Shown: positions 36,311 to 46,266 of the stretch, piece after piece
Layout of the letters: each line of letters opens with the position of its first letter
How positions within the stretch are numbered: the first letter of the stretch is position 1
NCBI GenBank assembly: GCA_907163375.1
Contig: CAJQUW010002218.1
Location: forward strand, 62,001 to 126,000
DNA from: Prostheceraeus crozeri
Lineage: Eukaryota; Platyhelminthes; Polycladida; Euryleptidae
Length of the DNA stretch: 64,000 bases
Reading direction: 5' to 3'
Notes under the pieces: model-generated
The model's database searches: none
Seen by the model: only the letters and a program-made list of their open reading frames with translations
What the model was told of the DNA's origin: nothing
Made by a program: the position numbers and the translations under genes

Positions 36311-36804
36311 GTGTCTCTTTCCTATTTACTACCGCGCGATTATATTCTTAACAACTACTATTATATCAATTTCAGTCTCTTAATCACGAATCTGGACTCA
36401 GATTCGCAAATTCACAGTCGTTACAGATAAAAGTGGCTCCGTTGTGAAGTTAGCGGAACCAATTTCTTTGTTCCACTGGTAGGCGCAGTAAGTCAATTTT
36501 ATTTTGCAACTACCTGATCCAATTTGTTGCGCTGTTGTGTGCATTATTTTTCATAACAATTCAGTTGAAAGCGGCGATGTCGCTACATGTTCATGAATGT
36601 GCATGACCATATTCTATTACCGGTTGATTCTATTTGAAACAGCTTCTACTGTTTCCACTTCAGCCTACTGATCATGAATCTGGACTCAGATTCATATAAT
36701 TTGCAGTCATAATTTTTTTGTCGTGTTTCAATGTTGAACTGACAGCTGATTTGTTCGATAGCTGTGGTATTATGTCAGCAGATTGTGCCATTTCATTAGT
36801 ATTA

Positions 36805-36992
36805 GGCTTCAGCCACCGAAAGCAAAGCAAACAGGAACGTCACGGACAAACGCATGTCCGCAAGCTATCAATCGCTCTGCCTTGCTTTGCTCGCTATGTG
36901 GCAGTCTACAACTGTTGTAAAGATGAATTTATATTTGCTGTAAAACGCTTTGCTCGGAAACGCTTGGAAAAGGTCGCACTGTGACTGAGGCC
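36805..36992. mobile_element. Harbinger-type MITE, copy 1
   Basis: Ends GGCTTCAGCCACCG and, read inward from the right, GGCCTCAGTCACAG. TTA flanks both sides (36802-36804 and 36993-36995), matching a TWA target duplication. The interior has AAAGCAAAGCAAAC and the reverse-complementary TTGCTTTGCTCG, so most of the element can fold on itself. A 180-bp copy lies at 55305-55484 with TAA duplications. Confidence 0.78.
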
Positions 36993-38431
36993 TTACAAGA
37001 TACGAAGCTTCCCTTCTGAACAAAAGAGACGACCTGTTAAATTAGTACGAGAGCTACTGACGCTTTTTTCCTAAATTCGCGCACGAGCCTCTTATTACTT
37101 TTAATTCATGAATTGTTACTTTACGTCAATAAAACGACAAAGCTTGAACTAAAGTTCCAGTTGTCTTGGAAGATGGAGAACGCCGAATATCGTAAAAGTG
37201 CACCTGCTCATGGATCTACAAGTGGTCTCTAGTTCTACACACTCAATAGCGTAATGATCTAACATTCGTTTTATCACTGCCCATCAGCTTTGCCATTTTT
37301 ATGTTTCCTTATTATCCTGTAATGAATTGCTATGTCGAAAAGATGCGCTTCTCCTTGTTGACGACGGCATCTGGATATCACAAGAAATACAGAAAAAAAT
37401 GATTGGTGCCAAAGGAACCGACATTTTTCTGTTATAATTTTTTAAAGGATTCGTAATCAGTAGCTCCTCTGACAATTGAATGGAATGAAATCTACGAACT
37501 AACTGGCATTGTCATTGTTGAATTGAATAGTGTCTACTATTGTCCTGGAAATGTTGTTAGAACGGTATTCCGATGTTGAACTGAAAATTCTACTTTTGAC
37601 GTAGAATTAAATGACCAAAATTCTCTTTCAGCAGCATTATTCCGAAGTTCTATTGAGATGGAAATACAAGTCAAACTGCTGATGATAGTCTTTTATATAA
37701 AACTTTTCACCGATAAGACGGTCTTTAAAAAAGATGATATCATGCAAGTTACATGCAATTCAAGATATAGAAATTGACACTGACATAAAAAAGAACAGAA
37801 TTTATGAAAAAAGAAAAATGATTTTCGCTCCAAATGTGCGACTTTATACTGAATAAAATATCAGCACATTACACGAAAAAATCTTTTTTCTTTTTGATAA
37901 ATGACCAACCTGTCGTGTGAGACAATAGATTAGAACAGAAGTCAGGAAATCAGATGTTGATAACTTTGACACTCTTCTTTGCTGTTCGTTGGAGGTCTTA
38001 GATCTTTGATTAAAATGGCTTCTCTGAAGCGCAAATTAATACTGTTAGTGTCTGATGCTAAAATCTAAATGATGAAAGGAAAGAGTGCTGATGTGAGCAT
38101 GTTTGTGTTTGAAAATGCTTGAATTTTTATGTGTGATGCGTTCTTTTATTCTTATATGCAATGCTGCTTCCTAGAAAAAATCATATTTTACATAATAAAT
38201 GTGTGCGTCTTCTGGTGTGCGGTCGGTAAAGTTATCACGTCGCCTTCGCTAAACGCTTTCGTCGAATTTGCTTCGGTTACAAGTGTTGGATATCTACAAA
38301 AGTTATATCAATTTACTCGCTGAGTGCCAAGCTATCTCCTGACACCAAATTCGACGTCGTGGGATTCTTCGTTCGACAGTTACAACCATCCCATCAAGTT
38401 CAGTGTTTTGTGACCATCTGCGCATGCGTAG
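36993..38431. other. Gap before the LINE; may include its 5' UTR
   Basis: No coding feature. The last 230 bp, GC-richer and with several TTCG/TCGTCG words, probably belong to the LINE 5' UTR, but the 5' boundary cannot be fixed without another copy. Confidence 0.4.
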
Positions 38432-38434
38432 TCC

Positions 38435-39166
38435 GTGATTTACTCTCCACGCTTCGCTAATATATCAAACCAACGACAGCTTCGATCTGGTTCTCGAGAC
38501 ACCATTGTTGATTCCGATGACCTTAAGACCCTCATTCTGCAAGTCGAACAGCGTCTGTCATCCAAGCTTGACGACGTCATACAGCGCATTTCTGCTCTTG
38601 AATCAAGGTATGACGACATACAGCTTAGGCAGACACAACAAGAAATTCAGATGAAATCACTGAAAGAGACTATCATCAAACATCAAATGTACATTGAGAA
38701 AACGGAAATTGATAATCGCCATTGCAATTTGATTATATCGGGGATACCAGAAGGTCATATGACCTTGGAGAGCGGTATTATAGCTGAAGATATCTGTAAA
38801 ATAGCACAAGTCTGTCAAGAGATTGTTCAGGATTTTCAAGATGACCATATCGCAAGTTTCTACAGAATTGGGCAGCAAAGTGACAGGAGAACACGTTCTA
38901 TTAAGGCTACATTCAATAATCGGAAAACAAGAAATGACCTGCTATACAAACAGAAATCTTTGCGTATGAATCCTGGCTTTAAAGAAGTCTACATTAATCG
39001 TGATTTACCTCCCTTGTCTCGATCCGAAGAACTGCGTCTAAGGAGGAGACTCAAGGAAGAAAAGCAAAGCTCAATCCCTGGAGACAAAATTTTCTTACGG
39101 AATGGGAAATTGATAAAAAATCGCAGCGTGATTGACCAGGTCGATGTATCAAAGGAATTATTCTGA
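38435..39166 (+). CDS. LINE ORF1 protein (coiled coil plus L1-like RNA-binding fold)
   Basis: About 243 codons. Residues ~28-90 form a heptad-rich coiled coil (LILQVEQRLSSKLDDVIQRI... to the KHQMYIEKTE region). They are followed by RHCNLIISGIPEG, the strand opening the RRM-like domain of L1-type ORF1 proteins, and a basic C-terminal region with Arg-rich helices (RSEELRLRRRLKEEK). It would coat the LINE RNA as a trimer. There is no in-frame ATG near the start: the frame opens with TCC-GTG after a stop at 38429. The ATG at 38424 is in another frame and runs into TGA after four codons, so a small indel has probably damaged the start. The first in-frame ATG is about 70 codons in. Confidence 0.75.
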   Translation: MIYSPRFANISNQRQLRSGSRDTIVDSDDLKTLILQVEQRLSSKLDDVIQRISALESRYDDIQLRQTQQEIQMKSLKETIIKHQMYIEKTEIDNRHCNLIISGIPEGHMTLESGIIAEDICKIAQVCQEIVQDFQDDHIASFYRIGQQSDRRTRSIKATFNNRKTRNDLLYKQKSLRMNPGFKEVYINRDLPPLSRSEELRLRRRLKEEKQSSIPGDKIFLRNGKLIKNRSVIDQVDVSKELF

Positions 39167-39202
39167 CATATTGACAATCGTACTACCTCATTTAATCATC
39201 TT

Positions 39203-42200
39203 GTGACTTCATATTCATCCTATCTTTGCAAGTTCTATCCTAATTCACTGGCTTTGGTGTCCCACATGTTTTTGAGCACATGTTCTCGTGTGAAACCTGA
39301 AACCGATTATACGTCAAGTGATTATCTAAATTGCATTTACTTCAATGCTCGCTCGTTACGAAACAAACTCACCGACCTACATGTCTTGCTGGACTCTCAG
39401 TGGTACGACTTGATTTTTGTGTCCGAAACCTGGTTGGATAATCACTTCTGCGATAGTTTTCTCACTGGTGGATACCGCTATACTACTTACCGAAAGGACA
39501 GAGCGAATTTGGGAGGAGGTACAGCAATCTTCATGAAAGAAAACACTAAGTCCTCACCTGTTTGTATTCCTCAAGTACATTCATTTATGGAAGTTTCTGC
39601 TGTGGACGTGTACATCTCTAACTCACGAACCCATCGCTTCTTTTGTGTTTACTTTCCTCCGCATATGTCTGTAAACGATCAACGCGTCAGCTCACTGTGC
39701 TCATTCCTGGAATTTGGATGCCGATCATCGTCTTTTGTAACTTTCCTCGGAGATTTTAACTTTGCAAACATTGACTGGTCTATTCCTCAATCCACTGGCG
39801 GTTCCTGTAGTTTGGCTTTCTTCCTAAACTGCATGCAATTGAATTTGAGTCAAGTAATTGACAGTCCAACACGTGGTGATCGGATTCTGGACCTCATCCT
39901 TACTACTCATCCTCAAGAGTTTATTGAATGTTCTGTCGGAGCACCGTTTGCGCATACCTGTGATCACAACTCCATTTCCTTTTCTATCCTATCCAAGCCA
40001 CCGAAATTTGTTGCAGCTTCATTCCCAAACTTTTATAAAGCCAAGTATTTTGAAATCGGACAACATTTGGATGAGATCAATTGGTATAATATTTATCGCA
40101 ATTCTCCGACTACTCAATGCTTTTGGGAGAACATTTGCAGCGTCTTGAATGCCATCATTGCTGATGAAAGACTAGTTCCCATAAGTCACAAGCGCCGCAC
40201 CTTCAAGTACCCTAGATACATTCGTCGACTACTTGCGCAAAAACAGAAGTTGTATAAGGCAATTACTGATGACCCCCAGTCACGACTTAGGTACAAGGAA
40301 GCCAGCAGTAAATACAAGTCGGCAGTTTTCAATTATCAGTGTTCTTATGAAGCAAAGATTCCGTGAATTTCCTTGAATTCCAAAAACAAGAAGCAATTTT
40401 TTGCCTATGTTCGCGGTCGCCTTAGTACTCGATCTGAGATACCCTCTTTGGTGGACGAGAACCTGCCTGGCGTCATGATTAGCGATGACAAGTCCAAAGC
40501 AAATTATTTCAATGATTATTTCTCCTCCCTTTTTGTTGCTGACGATGGCCTATCTCCTATTTTCGAACCAAAAACTTGCAATTCCAATTCTCTCAGCTAT
40601 ATTGAATTTCCATTGGATACAATTGTCAAAAAACTGATAAATCTGCCTGCTAAATTCTCTATTACACCCGATGGTTACCCACCTATCTTCCTAAAGAACC
40701 TGTCATTTGAACTGGCGATTCCACTGCAGTTGCTTTTTAAGTCTTCCTTTTGCTCTGGATACGTCCCTCAAGATTGGAAAACTTCCATCATCACTCAATG
40801 CCACAAAAAAGGAAGCAGATCTCAGGCATCAAACTATCGGCCAATCGCTCTAACTAGCATAATCTGTAAAACTATGGAATCCATCATCACTGAAGCCTTA
40901 TCTGACTATGCGTTATCCAACAACCTTATATCAGATTATCAACATGGATTCATCAAGAAACGTTCACCATGTACCGAGCGCGTTTATTCCCTTAACCAAT
41001 GGACTATGGCACTTGACAAAAGACACCAAGTTGACGTTATCCATATTGATTTCGCGCGCGCCTTTGATACTGTGTGTCACCGAAAGCTACTGATCAAATT
41101 GAGCGGGTTTGGGGTCAAGTACGAGTTATTGGAATGGTTGAAGGATTTTTTCACCAATCGTATTCAGCGTGTCCGGGTTTCAAACTGTCTGTCAAAGGAT
41201 GCCCGCATCATAAGTGGAATTCCTCAGGGATCAGTGATCGGACCATGGCTATTTTTGATGTATATCAACGATATAACTACCACGGTAATTGACAACTGCA
41301 AGATTGGTCTATTTGCTGATGATGTCAAAATCTATCAAGTTAGTGACAACGGTGACTACAATTCCTTGGCTGATACAGTTTCCCGCTTAACTGCTTGGTC
41401 TAACATTTGGCAACTAGTTCCTTCTATGAGCAAATGCAAAATTATTGGGTTTCGGAGTTCCGGAAATATGGGATCATCTAGTATTTCAAACATTTATTAC
41501 ATCAACGGCAACCCTATCGTTCGCTCATCTAGTGTTTGTGACATAGGTGTGAATTTTTCCTCTAACTTGTCATTTTCACTTCATTGTCAATCAATTTTGT
41601 CGAAGGGCCTATCTCGTGCATACATAATCTTGAAGGCCTTCTCAATGAACGATCCTGTTGTTTTAACTCAAGCCTACTGTACTTTCGTTCGTCCTATGGT
41701 GGAGTACTGTACGCAAATTTGGAGCCCCCATTTGTTCAAAGACATTCGTTTGGTGGAGAAAGTACAACGCCTTTACACAAAAGCCGTTTGTAGAAGAGCC
41801 GGGATCATCTGTGACAATTACTCGTGTCGCCTTACAGCCCTTGGTCTGGTGTCCCTCGAAAGACGACAAATCATTTTTGACTTGATTTTTGTGTATAAGC
41901 TGATTCATAATTTAGTAGATGTTTCCTTCTCAAACTTTTTCTTTTTCATAAATTATTCTACCGTGACACGTGGACATTCATTTAAGTTATCACCCATCGA
42001 TCATCACCATTGCGACATCAGAAAATTTTTCTTTAGTCATCGTATCTATCATATTTGGAACTCATTGCCTGAGTATGTTGTCTCATCTCCATCACTACCT
42101 ATTTTGAAGACTCGTGTTAATTGTATATCGATCTCTCACCTTACTGTAAAGTTTTCATATGATGCATGTTGTAGGCTCAATGTAAGTGTTCCTCGGAACC

Positions 42201-42241
42201 ATTTGGGTCCTTTTGCTTTTGCAATAAATAAAAATAAATAA
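39203..42241 (+). CDS. LINE ORF2: endonuclease-reverse transcriptase, one in-frame stop
   Basis: The endonuclease half (to 40363) has NARSLRNK, SETWLD, FLGDFN and a CDHNS motif in place of the usual SDH. The reverse transcriptase half (40367-42241) has NYRPIALTS, QHGFIKKRS, the IDFARAFDT motif A, GIPQGSVIGPWLF (motif B), GLFADDVKIY (catalytic Asp pair, motif C) and a thumb ending near RRQIIFDLIFVYK. Both halves are in one frame, broken only by TGA at 40364-40366. The local bases (ATTCCGTGAATTTCC) could be explained by two small insertions with a net change of three. The first ATG is at 39266, and no ATG occurs nearer ORF1. CR1/Jockey group by overall layout; the exact clade needs a tree. Confidence 0.85.
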
Positions 42242-43118
42242 ATAAATAAATAATGTGCGGACACCCATGGCCGCAGCTGCTAGAGTAGCAACTTAGCATT
42301 AGGCCTAATTACGCCTCCAATGTGATAGCAGTTCGATTTAATCAAATAACCTGAGTTTCTACGTCATACAGAAGAAATGATAATGCTTCACAAACCTTCG
42401 GGTCACTGATTACCTTGGAGAGGCAATGCTCTTTAATCGAATTCGATGGAAGTGACCATATCATGTATATCAGAATGCAGGCTATAAATATGGGAGTCGT
42501 GAAATATTTTATTAAAGCCATAGAGTGAGTTAAGACATGACACTGAAGGAGATCCTGCATTTGGGCGATAGCAGCCGTGTCTGAATATTCTCAGCAAGCA
42601 ACTGCATCTCAAGAAAATTGGAAAATACGCTAAGAAATCAATGAGATACATGTATTTTGAAGAAATTGCTGTAATTGGATGAGGTATTACATTCATCATA
42701 ATCGGATTTCACACGATGTGTAGGGCGCATTTGATCAAGTATTTGTTAGGGCAACGCCAGAAACGTCAGTCCATACTAGCTTCGCATACCTTCTTCGACC
42801 ATCATAAATGTAGATAGATTGTCGACTACGTTTCTTGACTACATCAAAGCTTTTGACAAAGCACAGCATTCAAATTTCTTTCAAGTTCTACAGTGGATGT
42901 TTAAGGTAAAGACATTCAATTCATTGGAACCCAGAGGCAAAAGTTTTCACAAGGGTTTGCGTTAATGATGTGTCTAATAACCTAATAACCGGACTTTTTA
43001 ACATAAAATATTTCAACGAAAATATTTCTAGGAAAACTTGATGATGTTCAAGGTTTTTAATCGGTGGAGTCAGCTTTAACAATTTGAGATACGCATCATA
43101 GTTTTATAGTGTCATCAA

Positions 43119-43420
43119 CAGAATTAGATTGTGTAACTCTTTCAGTTTACTAGAAGGTCAGACTAATTCAAAACGATGGCACATGCTGGAACATATTAAG
43201 TGGGCAAAAGGAATTCATAATACCTTACGGAGATAGGAAAAAAGTCGCTTGCGGATTATTGTAAATTCCATCAAAGTTAATCGATTGCCACGATTCCTTC
43301 AGTCTCAGAGAATTCAGATTATTGCGCAAAAGTTTTCTCGATAGTGACAGGCTCACGAAAATTGGTTCACTTCATGATTTCACCACTTTCTTCTCAACAT
43401 TCCTCATTGAATGCACATAG
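43119..43420 (+). repeat. Dispersed repeat R1, copy b
   Basis: Begins ACAGAATTAGATTGTGTAAC, contains AATTCAAAACGATGGCACAT, TTGCCACGATTCCTTCAG and GTTTTCTCGATAGTG, and ends near TTCCTCATTGAATGCACATA. It has the same order as the copies at 35360, 51968 and 55722. It abuts the RTE-like LINE remnant. Confidence 0.65.
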
Positions 43421-43439
43421 ACAGTGACGTGTGACAGCA

Positions 43440-43623
43440 TTTTTAGATACGAAGATGATGTAGTCTTTATATCGTCATCAGAACAAGGAATGCAGGTCCT
43501 GTTGGATGCTATTGCTAATGAGAGTTGTGAAATCGACATTTCAAAGCGCCACAAAACATAAACAATGTTAATCGGCAAGAGTAGCGAGAAACCCACGGTC
43601 TCACTTATAAAAAATACAGAGGG
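43440..43623 (+). mobile_element. RTE-like LINE remnant, polymerase motif C region
   Basis: The frame reads FRYEDDVVFISSSEQGMQVL and then an Asp-Ile-Ser-Lys step. This corresponds to the YADD box and following helix of RTE-type reverse transcriptases (Ala replaced by Glu here). The reading then continues at 44936, about 1.3 kb downstream, so this LINE copy appears to have been split by another element. Confidence 0.6.
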
Positions 43624-44935
43624 TATCACTGCTGGTCCAAAACCCAATTCCTTAATGCAATAAGTTTTATCCTGAATAACACTATTGTCACTTTCGGGGG
43701 ACTTGTCTTCAAGCAAATTCGAGGCATGCCTATGGGTGGGAATTCCAGCTCGCTCTTAGCTGACCTGTTTTTGGCTTACAGGGAGTTTAATTTTGTGAGC
43801 GGGCTCCTAGCGAGTAAGAGATTTGGCTTAGCCAAACTTCTCTCTCGTACCACTAGGTATGTCGATGACATTTGTGTTTTTAACTTCAAACATTTTGATA
43901 AGATCCTTCCTGAAATCTACCCGGTAGATCTCTTGGTTAGCAGAAGCGGGGACAACAACAAATGTGTTAATTATTTGGATGTAAAAATCAGGATCGAAGA
44001 TGGTGGCCATTACATCACAGAGGTTTACCATAAGGTTGATGAGTTCAGCTTCCCAGTGGTGCTGTATACTTTCCCCGAGAGTAACATGCCTTTGAACACT
44101 GGCTTAAACATCTTTGCTGCCCAACTCATCAGATTCGCTAGGATTTCATCTGATACTTCCGCCTTCATATCAAGAGCTAAGGGCATTTTTGATATCTTTA
44201 AAGGACGGGGTTATAAGAATAATTTGCTGGTTAATTCTTGCATTAAGTCCTTCTCCAAGAATAGGTTCCTCGTTTTTAAGTTTGGTTGTTTTTCGCCCCG
44301 CCAGATGCCATCCATCATTGGCATGTTGGGCTAAGATAACCTCTTCTAGTTTCAAGTGCGTCCTTTTGTCCTAATATATTAAAAAATTTATTTTCGGTTA
44401 GGTTCTGCTATGTTTCCTCAGGCTTGGAGAGACCTTCCATATCGTACATTCGATATGGTTGGCCTGGCCCCGCCATGTGGTATAGGTTGGAGGTTAGGGA
44501 CCGAAACCTTGCTTCATGCAGCCACATGGTTCCTCCCTGATGACTCCATACATAGCAAACTTAATTTTGGTTTTTTAGGTTTCTAATTTTCACCTTTTGT
44601 TATTGTTAGTTAGCTTCTCGTCAGGTCCATGACGAACTCTTATTACAGTTCTTATTTGATAAAAATTAAATCGTTTATAAGTATTAATTTATTTCCCTTG
44701 CCGTCTTCAGTTGAGTAGACTTGCCTTTATACGTATTTCAGTACCTGCTCTTTACTAGAGTAGGTTACTCTATGTTGTCAGTATTAATTTATATTCATTC
44801 GTTCATGACTTTTAATTACCTAATTATTTACAAGATTATCCACTAGGGTAATTGTTTAACTTTGGCGTCTTCCGTTTCCTGGATCCTTCGAATTTTTTTG
44901 ACCGTGTCGTGTCTTGATTTGATTATCTACTGGAG
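43624..44935 (+). mobile_element. Penelope-like retroelement fragment (tentative), inserted in a LINE
   Basis: The region 43720-44334 encodes a reverse-transcriptase-type domain with the sequence MPMGGNSSSLLADLF, TTRYVDDICVF, an NYLDV step and a QLIRFARISS segment. This belongs to an invertebrate family I associate with Penelope-like elements rather than LINEs. The copy is partial and broken. Its 3' part (44400-44640) is rich in RNA hairpins. The boundaries are inferred from where the surrounding LINE reading stops and resumes. The family name is tentative. Confidence 0.55.
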
Positions 44936-45250
44936 GTGAAGACATCGAAAATTTTGAATCTTTTAACTATCTTGGAAGTTTAATAACTTATCAGAAACGT
45001 GTCAATGAGGCTTGAGGCAAGATTACTCAAATGCCGTATGTAATCTGCCTTAACATACGGATGTGAAGTGAAGACATTCACCCACGACTTGGAGAACAAC
45101 AGGCCGTGGCGATGTGTTGTCTGAAAAGAATAATGAAGATCTTGCATTTCGACAGAGTTACCAGGAAAGCAGTGTAAAGGAGAGCTGGTGTAGAAAGAGG
45201 GCTGTAGGCAAGCACAAGAAAACAGCGGTTTGAGTTTATAAATCAGTTAA
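44936..45250 (+). mobile_element. RTE-like LINE remnant, downstream part
   Basis: Starts with a Gly-Glu-Asp-Ile-Glu-Asn then FESFNYLGSLIT step. After several frame changes comes TYGCE, then the KRIMKILHFDRVTRKAV stretch, an RRAGVERGL piece and a final RKQRFEFINQ. These are the ordered motifs after the polymerase domain in RTE-type LINEs (usually YGCE-W, RRMLRISW-DR and RLEFLGH). It is clearly decayed, and a TIR element interrupts its end at 45253. Confidence 0.65.
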
Positions 45251-45252
45251 TA

Positions 45253-45906
45253 GTCCGGCAGCCAGACCGATTTTCTGAAGGGAACGAGGCCGAAAATAAG
45301 ACTTTCGCAGAATGATGCACACCCTATGCTTCCTACGAATCTGCGCGTCTGCCGAGCTCTACCAGGCTCCACTTCATTACAGACACGATGAAGGAAAAAA
45401 ACATGCTAATCCAATGGGAAGCATATTGCAGTTTTTTGGCAATATTTTTAGTTTTCTCTGATTAAGCGAACAGTACTAATCACAGAATCATAATTTTTGA
45501 AACTGAGTGTATTCAAGTCGTTTCTTATCATGTTCATGCACCCCTGTCTATGAAGCTAAACACATTCAGATTTGTCAAACTTCCTAATGTCGGCAAGCAC
45601 CAACATTTCAGGCAGTTTAATCCACATTGAACAACATGGCCGCATACATTACCGATCAGAAACATGATAAAAACAAATGCACATGATAGGAAATAACCTG
45701 AAGACATCCCATGTCAAAAATTTATGGCTACTGACTTAACATTTTCAACTGCATAGAAAATTTCATTTTGACCAAAAACTGCGATCTATGTCCCATTGGA
45801 ATAACGTTTATTTTTCTTTGATCCTGTCTGACAAGAAGAGGAAATAGCTATAACGCTGCAGACGCTCAGATTCGTTCCCTGCAGAAATTCGTTTTGGCTG
45901 CCGGAC
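45253..45906. mobile_element. TA-flanked terminal-inverted-repeat element (MITE)
   Basis: The left arm begins GTCCGGCAGCCAGACCGATT and the right arm, read inward, begins GTCCGGCAGCCAAAACGAAT. Both continue through TCTG-AGGGAACGA and again align near CCAATGGGA-GCA/CAGTTTTT. TA occurs at both flanks (45251-45252, 45907-45908), as in the Tc1/mariner superfamily. At 654 bp and without a transposase it is nonautonomous. Confidence 0.65.
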
Positions 45907-46266
45907 TATCATCTGAAAAGAAACTTTGGAGTGCATGTCATTACACGGACTGACAAATGATGAAGTATATGGATAGAATTAGAGCGCTGCGTAAAGCTGA
46001 TCAGACAGGAGAAGTTTTCGACTCCATATGCAATCGCAATGGTTAGAATGTTCATGACCGCCCAAGCGTGCATCAGTGCGTTCTTTAATGAATGAATTCA
46101 TCTTTATCTTATTGTATCAATGATACGCCCAATATGTAGTGTAAAAGGAAGGCTAAATATCTTTTCATTATCTAGGATTCTAGGTCATCCTATAAGCAAA
46201 CAGAGATGTTAGTTTGCACTTTTGTCAAAGCACTCTGAACATCAAGACTTAGTCATTTCTGAAGCC

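Larger units (their letters stand above)
38432..42252 (+). mobile_element. Nearly full-length CR1/Jockey-group LINE
   Basis: A non-LTR retrotransposon with ORF1, an apurinic-type endonuclease and a reverse transcriptase in order. The 3' end is an (AATA)n run at 42222-42252, the simple-repeat tail typical of CR1/L2-type elements. ORF1 and ORF2 lie in the same frame, separated only by the ORF1 stop codon TGA (39164-39166) and a dozen codons. Just one stop (TGA at 40364-40366) interrupts ORF2. This is the least decayed LINE in the window and so probably among the youngest. It sits in the chitobiase-like gene's first intron, in antisense orientation to that gene. Confidence 0.85.

Noticed and set aside
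44503-44543. GAAAC at 44503 followed by CTGATGA at 44537, as in a circularly permuted (type II) hammerhead
   Set aside because: The base before GAAA and the base after CTGATGA are both C and cannot start stem II, and no NUH cleavage site lies in a stem III/I context between them.
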